DNA of 64,000 nucleotides from Podospora pseudocomata (lineage: Eukaryota > Ascomycota > Sordariomycetes > Sordariales > Podosporaceae). The position numbers were made by a program, and so were the translations under genes. Where the stretch lies: the NCBI RefSeq assembly GCF_035222375.1, contig NW_026946364.1, positions 930,001-994,000 of the forward strand. The letters run 5' to 3'. This document shows positions 22,301-32,581 of the stretch, in pieces. Every line of letters starts with the position of its first letter. Position 1 is the stretch's first letter. Below the pieces are notes generated by a model. That model was not told the DNA's origin. It worked only from the letters and a program-made list of their open reading frames with translations, and searched no databases.

Positions 22301-25300
22301 GCCGTGAGGGTCCAAATACTTTGTTAGTTCAGGGGTTGGTTCCTTCGGGGCGGTTATTGGTGACACCTTCTGGTATGCTGCGAGCTGGTATGTTTTCTGA
22401 GTGCCTCGTGAGATCAGCATACAATTTCAAGAACAGAAAGGTAAGTAAAAAGACCATGGTATAATCGCGCGGGTGTACTACGAAGAATGTCGGAGAAATA
22501 TATAACAGACAACAAAGATCCCAGGGAAGAAACCGCGAACAAAAGAAAAACAAAACAACAGAAGAGCCACGAAAGTAAACAGACATCCTCCTCCTTCCAA
22601 ACACACAGTGCCAGCCCTCTAATCGAAGTCCAAGCCCAAGACACGATGGTACCAATTCCGTCCCTTGGGCCCAGAGCCATTATATCACTCCACCTTTAGT
22701 GGTGATTACCCCAAGCCAGAGTCTCCTTTGCTTCTCTCCCTCGCGAAAAAAATGTACAGGTTCCATGGCCATGATGCCGTTTGCAAGTATGTCGCTGTCG
22801 GTCGATATCGGTTCGCCGGCCAGTTCCTTGCGGATATCGAGGCAAAGATGTTAAAGCCCTGCAAATGTGCGAACGAGTTCTGGTTAGCATTTTCACAAGC
22901 TGATGACAAGTGATCGTACCGAAAATTACTAACGACACATGCTCTTCAAGCAGCTATCGCAATAGCCGTCAATCTCGTGCGGAACCTCCCTGACGCCCCC
23001 AGGGCAACCTCCACCTTGCGCTCTGCACTCGGCGGTGTGCGACATCTCGCTCGTGGGGGCGTGATAGCACCCTCGGTATCTCCAGGTAATCATCTGGCAG
23101 CACATATTGTTGTTTGTTGGTGTGTCGTGCGGAGGTTGGGAGGATTTGTGGAAAGAAGTTGAGCTGTAGACGGTTTCGATGTCGAGTAAATGTAGAGGCA
23201 GTGGTGTGAACGGCAGAATGATAGAGCGCGGAGTGATGCTGATAAAGGGAATAGAAACTTTGAGAGGACGTTGGCGCCCTTTTATGTTCTCGCTAGAGAT
23301 GGGATGCCTACATACTTCGAACTTTCGATGTTCGCCGTTGAGCCTCTTGAAAGATCACCAGGGGTATGTGGGTGTCATCGGCAGTGAGGTCGAACTAGCT
23401 CGTTGACCGACTGTTGGCAGCGATGGTTACGCAGGGAGATGAAATCAGGTGGGTGGTGCTGTTGGTCAATAATCTTGAATGGCTCAGGCTCTACCCGTGG
23501 CCAGATTGCGGGAGAAAACGTCACTACCACCTATTGCGGGACAGAGGAGCGGGAGAAGGCGATGGGGCAGGGAAGAGAGAAAGTACATCTGTGTATCAAA
23601 GACTTGAGAAGTAGAGTCTGCCAGGTACCTCTGCCGGGTGTATATGCCGCAACACCGTTGGCAAGGGGGCAGGGTGTTGCAATAGAAAAGACCTGGGCCT
23701 ATCAGGTATACATCTGGGGAACCCTCCTTCCAGGGCTGGCAACGGCTAAGGTGTCTAGACACTCCGTGTACCAACCCGAAATGTGTCTCCCCCCACCCCT
23801 CAACGGCGAACTGATCCCCATCAACAGTGCGAGAACAATCAGCCCTGTGGCCACTACTGGGGACAATTGTCGGCATCAACTGTAGAGGTGCGTTGCGCCG
23901 TCAGGGTGCTGTAAGTCATCTCGGGTTATGTCCAAACGACGCCTGTACAAGTTGCAAACTCGATCTTCCTCTGCCGTAACGTCCCACACTTGAGAATGGC
24001 GGCCGCACACGAGGACCTCGGGGCCTGCCAAGGAGTAACGTAACGGGAGACGGAAGCGTGAGGAGCTTTTTCCCTTTGAGACGAACGCATGTTTGCGAGC
24101 TAGCGGGGAAGCGCAGCATGGCTCCTGTTGAGACGGAAACCCGCAGTAGTCCAGCAGAAACACGACCATGGGAAAAATATAGGGAGTTGGGGATAAGAGC
24201 GTAAGGGTTAAGCTGCGGGAGATGATGGTCCACGACGAGCCACCAAGCCGCATACAAGCACGGAAGACTGTTCCGGTGCTCCAAGACGACTGATATTAAT
24301 GGAGAAGTTAGCCGCATTGGGTAGGAGGCCCAACAAATATCTTCTTTCTCCAGAGATACTCTGTGTCTCCCCAATCTTTGCGGTTTGGGAGGTGGCGCGC
24401 ACTTGCTTGAGGTCACCTTGTCGTTCGGGTGCTTTTCACTAGGATCTTCAGTATCAGCAGATACCGGTTTGAAACTTCACATATTTGACGTCCCGATCAA
24501 GGTACCTAGAGCTGGTGTTAAGCGGAGTTGGTATCTAACCTGGGAGCCATGGAGGTTGAGGTTGAGGCTGAGGATGAAGGCTGCATGAACTGCGACCGCA
24601 ACCGTGCATATCGCGGATCCCCGGTTGCAATCACCAGCGAGGTGAAGAAAGTGAGTCGATGCCTGCTGCAAGGCTGTCATATGGCAGATTCAAGACCAGC
24701 ATTTGCAGCTTCGTTCGACATCCCGACACTTGAGGACTGGGGGCGAGGTGTCGGTGTCTAAATCGGAACAGGCGAAGATAAGTGACATTGTGAAAAGAGA
24801 CAAAGGAATTTGCCCATTGGCATTGCGGTGTTTGCTCTTCATCTTCTGGCGTGGTTGCTATGACGGGAATTGGGCAAGGAGCATCGGAAGAAACACCAAA
24901 AATAAGAGCGGAAGCCAGTGTCTGGATGGTAGAGAAGCAGTCCAAAGAAATCTGCACACACAGGCTCCAGTTCCACCCAATAACCAGGGCCCTTCTTTTT
25001 TTGATTGACGCGCCGATTTGGGATGTCGTGCTTTCCTGTTGTGTTCCCACGTCAAAGCCTCTCTGTGTATCGCATGCAGGAGCTCCCGACTTCCTTCATC
25101 AACAACAAGCTAGATAACCTTCCTTTTTGGTTGATTTTCAAGAAACTGGCGTGGCCCCACTTGAGTAACTGTGTACCCACAGTTTATTCTTGCAAGGGGT
25201 GAGGCCGCCCCCAAATACCCTCCTTGATTCAAATTCCCGGGTCGGTGATAAAAAGTGGGGGCTGACTTGGCTGACACTTTTAAACAGTCTGATGGAAAGC

Positions 25301-26531
25301 CTGGTGCGGCCAGGTCTGCGGCCCGCCCTCTCGTTCTTTCCGGTGTCCATCACGGCAACCCTGGCATCACGCTTGGTCGTCAAAGTCGGCCGAGATGTTC
25401 GACACAGCCTTTTCATCCATCTTGACTGGAGTCCTAACCGGTCGTGTTCTCCGGCTCAATTACCGCCAAGCTCGCTGGTCGGGATCGACCCATCTATGCC
25501 ATCACCCAGAGTGCCCCTGAAGGCCGCCATTCGTCTTCTCTGATGTTTCTCGAACATGTGAAGACGGGTCAATGGTATGCGACCTGGTTGATCTGAAACC
25601 TTCAACCTCAGTTTTGGCGGAGGCCCATTCCAGCTCCCGGGAGACGAACAGCACTGGATACTGCGAGCTCAGTCATGACCCCTATTTCCCTGGATCTGAA
25701 CCGGGCTAACCGAGACACATTCAGAGGTGGGACATATGCGGCATTGAGATGAATTTGATGGAGCTACTCGGTCTGTTTTTGCCTAGTCTTGCAAACATAT
25801 GACAGAGTGGGCTTGTTCTGCATTCTTCACTGCCATGAGCACAATGTGTTGCTCCTCGATGGGGGTCTCCCTGAGATGTGGGATATCAGTCACGACTGAC
25901 CGGAGCTATTTCCGTAAATACTCCAAAGATCTTTTAGGCGCACATAGGAGATCATTTGCGATATCAAGGCCGCTGGCTTGCATGCTCTCCATCTTCTTGG
26001 CGACTGAAACAGGTAATGTTGCCATGGAGCATATGGCACTTTCCCACCACACAGGGCCCATCAAATGCACGAACGGTCTGCATAAGGTCACCAGACTGTG
26101 TCCTTGTCTGAGAGGGAATAATTTCTGGTTGTTGGGAGACCGTCGTACTGGCATTTCTCGCGATTATGCTTACGATTCCGGCTTTCTGCCAATCATGGCT
26201 GTATTTAAGCGCCAGTACCGAATTGCTGGTAAGCACTCCCAGAGGTCAGTCCTTCGTCTCAGTGACGAGTCACTGCAGCCGATATCACCACAGACTGGAT
26301 GGACTAACGCCTCAAGGGTCTACATCCGTTGTCTAGCAGACTCTCCCTTACTCTTTCGGAAGCCATTGGCCTGACCTCTACATTGAGCCACAATCTGGAG
26401 TTGAACTCGTATCATCTGCCCATCGACAATCTCTCTCCATGATTGCAAGTGCTTTTAGCAAACACCCACCCCGCCAGCTACCCACTCTCTCACCCGAATG
26501 TGATGTAATTGACCCTCGATATGCAGGTCGC

Positions 26532-26549
26532 TTGTCCGGGTCCGGACAA
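26532..26549. repeat. Perfect 8-bp inverted repeat with 2-bp spacer (TTGTCCGG-GT-CCGGACAA)
   Basis: Both arms are exact complements. Paired CCGG/CGG half-sites with a fixed spacer are the usual target format of fungal Zn(II)2Cys6 regulators, so a binding site is plausible (inference). It lies about 2.5 kb upstream of the 29040 gene. Confidence 0.6.
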
Positions 26550-28829
26550 TGTCGCCGGAACCAAGCCAGGACGCCGCTCACACACCTTGCGGACCCACGG
26601 TGAGCAGGGCGATGGCCTTTGCCCGATTGGCAGACAGAACATATTCGCAATCAGCCAAACCGTCCCGAAATGATTGCCCTGTGGACACCGTCCCTTTAGG
26701 GAAGATAGTCCCCACCATCTCGAGATAGGACGTTGATATCACCAACAATGTTGTGTTGCAGATACTCTTTTCCGCAAGGGGTGTCGTTCGGGGCCGAAAT
26801 GTTGATAGGCTTGCTGGCGTCGTCATCGTCACCCCTGGTCGCACGAAACCAAGAAGACTCAAGATTAGCCGTCACCTTTCATCAAGCAAACAAGGTAAGT
26901 GCTCCCTTTGTTCCTCGACAGAACCACCAAGTACCCGTCTTTTCGAATAGGTAGCTTGCTCGTCCTCGAAGTGCCGGATGCCAACAAGCGCGCACGGAAC
27001 CACTAGCACACCATTGGCACCTATGTTGGTTCGAGGGCACGCGATTATCGGCTCTTGAGCCAGTCAGGAGTTATGGTGCTGCTTGTTCCCTGGTGGAGCT
27101 CACCGACGCATCGGCCCGTATCGATGGCAGACCTGCATGAGGGTATTGGTCACGGGAGCGTGGGACTGGGGGCTGGCATCTCCCGCCAACTTCTGCAGAG
27201 GGAAAGCTCTCAGCAACAACTCTCCTCTTTCAACAGCCAGGTTGTTGAGCAACTTACACTTGCTTGACCCGCTCCCTGAAAGAACGTACGATCTCTCCTG
27301 CCAGAAAAGAACTCAGAGACAGACCCAAAACATCTTCCCATACCTCAGTCGAAGAGTCTGTCTGACTGACTTTCGGTACTTTGAACAAAATCAACGATTA
27401 CTGGCAAAGACCTCCTCGAAAACCACCACAAGGCCACTCTCTCTTTGGCGGAGTTCTACAAGTCAGTAAGTCACAACACATCGTTCTTCAAACCCGGACG
27501 TGGCCAGATAGTTCAGCCCATTCAGTTGGCGTTGAAGATGATGATCATCTGGGCCATGTTAGACCGTCACGACATCTTTGGCCTAGTGGCTCCAAGTGGT
27601 GTTCTTCAGAGACTTGAATTGTGCCAGCTCATCAGCAAAGCAAGCCTCTTTGACAAGCTTGGCATCAATATCAGTCTCAGTGCATGGACGAGCTGCGTTC
27701 CTCTCACGTTGTGGCTGGAGCTACAAGCTAGTTGTGGTGTTGAAAGCTCAGATGCTGTGGTTGAAACATGTCTGGTAAGAGCTCGGTTCGCGCTGTTAAC
27801 CAGCTTTATCCCCGTCGGACCCGAAAGTGATTGGTTGTTGAGCAAGCAGCCACATTGATAGTGATCATGAACTTGCAGCGGTTAGGCTCGGTGTGCCGAA
27901 ATCGAGCCAACAGACAGACCTGCGGCTTCTGCTATTCTTGGGATTTAAATTGTTCATTGTGGCATGATAGCAAGCGTGCGTCATTGAGTTTTCATGGCAA
28001 TTTACCGAACAAGGTGGTTTTGTCGGGGCCAAACGGGAGTCGAGACCCTGGGCTTGCGTGTCTGGGGCAGCACGGGGCATTTAGGGCTCCCCGCGCCCCG
28101 CAAATTCCCCAGATTCCAAGCGTGCCGGGCATCAAGTGACAGCTGCGATGGGCTTCCGATATATCTTCGTCGGCGGCGAACGGCACCAATCAAACGGGCG
28201 AAAGCTCAAGGTCAATGGAGGCTGTCCCCGGAAGAAGCAGGGCACACGAGCAGAAGAGCCGCGACGAGGAGCTCCACATTGTAACAAAGTCTATTTTGTC
28301 CTGTCTCGACATCATTCCACCATTCCCACCATACCGTGATGTCTCCAGCAGGAGCCAGCACATGCCAGCAGCACATGTCAATTTTGCCAGTGCGCCGCTG
28401 GCCGGCCAGCGCGGTTAACAGAGGCATTACCCCCTCGTTTTTTCTCAAGCCAATTGCGTCCCCACGTGCGGCACCCACTCGCGCCGAGATTTACTCGACT
28501 CCTCCTTCTTAGTCGAGCACAATTCGAGTCCAATCATGGCAAGGGCGCCCCGCCAACTTTTTTTGATCATACGTCGCTGTGAAACGGGTGGTTTTGGTGG
28601 TGGTGCGCGGGAAGGGAGAACAGTGCCGCCTGGAATTGCGGGATTGGGAACAAGGTCCCCCGTCCAGCTCATGTGAACACTTTTGCGGAGCACAAGGAGA
28701 CCCAAACAGTCTCAGGGAAGTTGCCAAGCAGGGGGGAGAGCTGCTGCTGGGGGGGGGAAGGGGAGGGAGCTACATGGAGCTGGCCATCATCCATCCGTAA
28801 GCACCGACATGTCCGCTGCCGTTGGGACA

Positions 28830-28835
28830 TATAAA
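28830..28835 (+). promoter_or_regulatory. TATA box of the 113-aa small-protein gene
   Basis: TATAAA in GGGACATATAAACTCC, about 210 bp before the start codon. It is followed by a long CT-rich stretch (28855-28890) and an AC-rich leader, the layout of strongly expressed fungal genes. C/G-rich CreA-like GGGG/CCCC motifs lie further upstream (28080-28110 and 28740-28770). Confidence 0.65.
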
Positions 28836-29039
28836 CTCCATCCTGCTCTGTTGTCTCCCACTTCCCTTTTTTTTCTCTTTCTCTCTTCATTCAAACTTTT
28901 CGTTCTTAAAGTACTCCAAAGCTTACTGACGCTGGTCTCTCATCATCATCTCTCTATCCAAAGCTACTACAGCAACCACAATCACCACCAAGAAACCCAC
29001 ACAAACTTTTTATTCACACGCCCAAACCAAAAACACACA

Positions 29040-29381
29040 ATGTCTTCCCCCCTCACCCCAGAGCAAATCCGCCAGCTCTCGGAGCAAGCCCAAGAGTTCC
29101 GCCCCGTGAACGCCTTCCGCCGGCCCTCCACCTTTTTGTCCCTCGCCCCCTCCACCTCGGAGTCGTACCCCCGCAGTCAGAAGCAAGAGACCTCTGCGCC
29201 CCCCCTCACAGCCGAGGTCCTCGCCGCCATTCCTCAGAAGCAAGACGAGCAGAAGCGCCGCGCCTCGAGCCTGAGCTCGGACGCCTCCAAGTTCCGGTTC
29301 TTGAAGCTGGGACCCGTTCACTGGGGCGAGCACCAGGACGGTGTCAAGGAGGACTTTTATGAGGTTGCTGTTGAGGAGTGA
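29040..29381 (+). CDS. Conserved small fungal protein of unknown function, 113 aa
   Basis: Single exon; the start is the ATG after an AC-rich leader, downstream of a clear TATA box. The frame is open further upstream, to before 28700, but the TATA box lies inside that stretch, so the extension is not translated. The protein begins SSPLTPEQIRQLSEQA, has a Ser/Pro-rich middle with RRPSTFLSLAP, a basic KRRASSLSS site that looks like a PKA/CaMK phosphorylation motif, and a distinctive C-terminal block FRFLKLGPVHWGEHQDG followed by an acidic end. I recognise this as the style of a widespread short Pezizomycotina protein, but know no function. No signal peptide or membrane segment. Codon use is strongly C-ending, consistent with high expression. 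Confidence 0.8.
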   Translation: MSSPLTPEQIRQLSEQAQEFRPVNAFRRPSTFLSLAPSTSESYPRSQKQETSAPPLTAEVLAAIPQKQDEQKRRASSLSSDASKFRFLKLGPVHWGEHQDGVKEDFYEVAVEE

Positions 29382-31561
29382 CTTTCAACACGCTCTTTTT
29401 TTTCTACATCATTTTAATATCCTGTTCTCTTTTTTTTTTACGAGTTTTTTCATCATGATGATGCAGCAAGCAAAAAAAGCATGGAGTTTTAACGCGGGGA
29501 AACTTTTGCATTTTCTTTTCATCAACAATGGCAATGGCAGGTGGGTGGGCAAATTTGACACAACCTTTATGGGAGGATTGGAAATCATATTTTAGCGGTT
29601 TTTTAAAGAGGGATGGAGGGTTTGGGAAAGAAATACCAAAAAGAAAAATTACACACATCTTTTTCGCCTCACACACATGACATGTTTGTGATATGCTCAG
29701 TCCTTTTTGTTTCCCGACCAGCTCACAGAGACACAACTTGAGAACCCCCAGCCAAGACGGAGACGGGAAGGGGTTCTGAGTATGCTGGACGAAAGGAATG
29801 AATGGGGACAAGATTGATAATCCTAATTCCGAGAGGAGGGATGAGATGGGATGGGGATGGGGGAGGACAAGATTCGGTATGGACCAGGGGGTTGAAGGAG
29901 AGGGGAAACCAAAAGGAGGGAGGGATTTTTTTCTTGGCAAGATCTTATGCATGATGCATCTTTAGGGCGGGGGATTACTGGTTACTTGCTGGTCAAGAGG
30001 TGCAGTAGTGTCAGGTATGGGTGGATAGTATCAAGCTTTTTTGTTGCTTTTTTGTGTTGTGCTGATGGTGGCTGACTGGTGGTGGTGATGATGGTGCCCA
30101 AAGAGGAGGGGAGAGGAAGAGGAGGAGGGGGGGTTTGTTGATGTTGATGCTGGCAACATGTAAGCAACAGATATCCTCCCGAAAAGGCGGGATTGGTTGG
30201 TTGGTTGGTTAGTCCTCTCTCTCTTTCGGACAGGATTTCTTTTTTCTGTTGAGAGAGGGTCGGATATGTCGGGGAGTTTAGGTCGTAAATCCGCCCATAG
30301 GTAAGGTACATAGCCCTTGAGATGGGGAGATGGGGGATGTGATGTGTTGTCTTCTTGGCTTCGACTCTTTCTCTCACTTCCGGTGTTTCCATTCCCCGGA
30401 CATCCCGCGCAGCGCAAAATGCGGAGGAGAAGTTGTTGGAAAGGTAGCCTTATTCCCCCCTCTAGCTGTCCCTCAAAAACAGTGGAAGCGAGCGGGTTGA
30501 CAAGAGCTCGCTATGCTACTTTGGCTCGTTTAACTGAGGCACTATTACTTGATGGTTTCTTGGTGTTGTTTTTTCCGGGGTATGGGGGTATGGGGGTTGG
30601 TTTGGGATTCGCGCCGCAGAGTACTAAGAGAGCGGCGTGGGGGTACAAAACCTGGATGGTATGATGATGGGGGATGTGCCATCGGGGTGTTGGTGAAATG
30701 TTGCCGAATGAAGAGAGCATCAGCCAAGAAATCAAACGGAGTTGTCTCTCCGAATCGTCTTTTGTTTCTTATGATCGATATGAATCTCAGGGGGGAAAAA
30801 GGGAGAGGGAGGGTCAGAAGCTCTTTGAGGTATGTAGTGTTATGCAAGCCAAGACGGCAGGTGGCAGATCGCTACATGGCACTTGGCAAACCTGAAAAGA
30901 AAGGCCGAATTGTGTGTGTGTGTGTGTGTAGAAGAGGGGATTCTGAGAGATTGTCAAAGTTGCAATTATATAAAGAAGGGGGAGATTCTCATTAACCGCC
31001 CAAAGACCCATTCCAGTCAGATTAATGCTGGTCTTGGCGAGGGGCTCGCAAGTGTCGGGTTGACTATAAGTACTGTGCAGACTGAAGGTAGTGGTGTGGT
31101 GGAGCGAAGACGTGGTGAAGAAAAGGCAATAATCGCCACATATTGCTTATCTATGAGATCTGCTGTGGTGCCCATGTGAGCATGCTTCAGGTTGTGTCCC
31201 CGTCTCACGGGCTGCACTTATCCATAGGACCCCTCCGCAATGACCGTCATCTTGTGCTTGGATTGTGCCACTGTATGGTGACTGCCTGACTCGGGATGAC
31301 GAGCACGTTGATCAGAGGAGGCGGCTGATGTCAGGAAACCACATGATTGTTTTCTCAACTACACAAAAATATGATCAGATACCCATCACAACCACCTCCT
31401 GGGATTTTTCACCAAGCTCAGATCCCTTCTTTCTCGGCGGCGCTCGGCAGATCTTGATCAACGGCACTGGCCCGTCTTGGCGAAAGCACACAACTCTTGG
31501 CAGCCCGGGAATGTCTTCTGTTTTCTCAGCGAACGCCGAAGTTTATCACGGTCTCCGACAC
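29382..31561. other. Intergenic region without recognisable genes
   Basis: About 2.2 kb: 3' flank of the small gene, purine/pyrimidine-rich tracts (29800-30200), and a GT microsatellite. No similarity to proteins in any frame. Confidence 0.6.
30911..30928. repeat. (GT)9 microsatellite
   Basis: Perfect dinucleotide tract in non-coding DNA. Confidence 0.9.
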
Positions 31562-32581
31562 TCAGGAGAAGGGGTCTGGGGCCTCGACCTTCTTGATCCT
31601 GAACTGAGCCGAGTCGATGCCGCATTCTTGAATCAGCCTCGGAATGTTGACCTCTGCCCAGAATTTCTTGTCGAAGCTGTCAAATCGGCGTCGGCAGCAA
31701 GTTTCGCCAGGTAAGTGCTTCAAGAAGCACATCGGAGGTTTATCGTCAGACTTCTCGCCTGAGCCGACTTCGGGAGCGTGGCACTGGCACCAGAAAGAAG
31801 GACTGTCCGACTTGCGTACTCTCATCGATGCCTTCTCCAGGTAGGGGTCCGACAAAACCACCAGCAGCGCTTTCATCACCGGGTTGTGCCTCAAAGACAT
31901 CGTCGTACGCATAGCGTCTTGTGGTGGTGCAAATAAGCCATAGTGTGGTGAAACGCGATGGACAAGGCCTTCGTTGCCCAAGGGGACTTCGACCTCGAGG
32001 CGGCGAAGCCTTCCGTTAAGTATCATATAGCCCAGCGCAGGTATCAACTTGTTTTCCAGGTAGGCACCTCCGAACCGGTCAATACGAACGAGGACATGCC
32101 GCAAGCTCAGCCTTGGGCCTTCGACTGACCCAAGATTGCCGTCATCCTGCGTATCGGAGCTCCTCAGCAGCAACCTATCGACTTTCCCTGTCATGAGGAC
32201 CTTCCGGATGCCATGTTGGTCGGCCTTTAGTGTTTTCGACCGTTGGTTCGCCAAGCGAAGATGAAACATATTCCTGCCGTAGTATATCCCGCTCGTAATT
32301 CTATACAATTCCGTACACGTGAGCATCATGTTTACAGGCGGACCTGCCACGTAAGGTTCGAAAGCAGTAGGGTCATTGAGGAAATCCCGGGCAGTTTGGC
32401 CAACGCCTCGAGCGCTGATCACATGGCCGTTGGTGACGTATACGCCCCCCGGATGGAGGCATACGTGCTCAACTATCTGCTCGCGGATTTCTGGAGGTAG
32501 GTCGAAAAAGTAATGAAACTTGTTGTTGTGTGTTATACTCGTCTGCTGTGGATTCGGTGCGCTGATATCATGGGATTCCAT
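31562..32581 (-). CDS. F-box-like fungal protein, 339 aa
   Basis: Single exon. Residues 24-40 (YFFDLPPEIREQIVEHV) are the F-box-like (2EXR/F-box) opening typical of a very large, fast-evolving fungal family. The following lines (MLTCTELYRITSGIYYGRNMFHLRL) resemble the usual second half, in which a resident Tyr/Phe-rich strand follows the helix. The remainder has no named domain; two Cys-rich patches (FWCQCHAPE and ETCCRRRFD) lie near residues 265 and 300. F-box proteins recruit substrates to SCF ubiquitin ligases, but many members of this family have no known target, so the function is open. The gene is isolated in the sparse region. Upstream to 32640 there is no extra exon with similarity. 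Confidence 0.75.
   Translation of the reverse strand: MESHDISAPNPQQTSITHNNKFHYFFDLPPEIREQIVEHVCLHPGGVYVTNGHVISARGVGQTARDFLNDPTAFEPYVAGPPVNMMLTCTELYRITSGIYYGRNMFHLRLANQRSKTLKADQHGIRKVLMTGKVDRLLLRSSDTQDDGNLGSVEGPRLSLRHVLVRIDRFGGAYLENKLIPALGYMILNGRLRRLEVEVPLGNEGLVHRVSPHYGLFAPPQDAMRTTMSLRHNPVMKALLVVLSDPYLEKASMRVRKSDSPSFWCQCHAPEVGSGEKSDDKPPMCFLKHLPGETCCRRRFDSFDKKFWAEVNIPRLIQECGIDSAQFRIKKVEAPDPFS

Larger units (their letters stand above)
15267..29039. other. Gene desert of about 13.8 kb
   Basis: Between RPB1 and the small gene at 29040 I find no open frame or spliceable set of frames that resembles a known protein. The longest open stretches are only about 100-230 codons, with no consistent codon bias and no domain motifs. 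Base composition is close to neutral, not the AT-rich character of heavily RIP-mutated transposons. No tRNA or 5S rRNA gene was recognised by eye. Content that can be named: RPB1 3' flank (15267-16000), several microsatellites, one perfect inverted repeat at 26532-26549 and one short direct repeat near 19303. The last 300 bp form the promoter of the 29040 gene. Confidence 0.6.

Noticed and set aside
26378-26450. tRNA-like words (a TGGCTCAATG A-box-like and GAGTTCAACTC B-box-like sequence on the minus strand)
   Set aside because: The boxes are in the wrong order and the T-arm and acceptor stems do not pair, so no cloverleaf forms.
28430-28890. G-rich runs upstream of the 29040 gene as G-quadruplex or CreA sites
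   Set aside because: Several GGGG/CCCC words exist, but without spacing or conservation data they cannot be called as specific sites; mentioned only as context.
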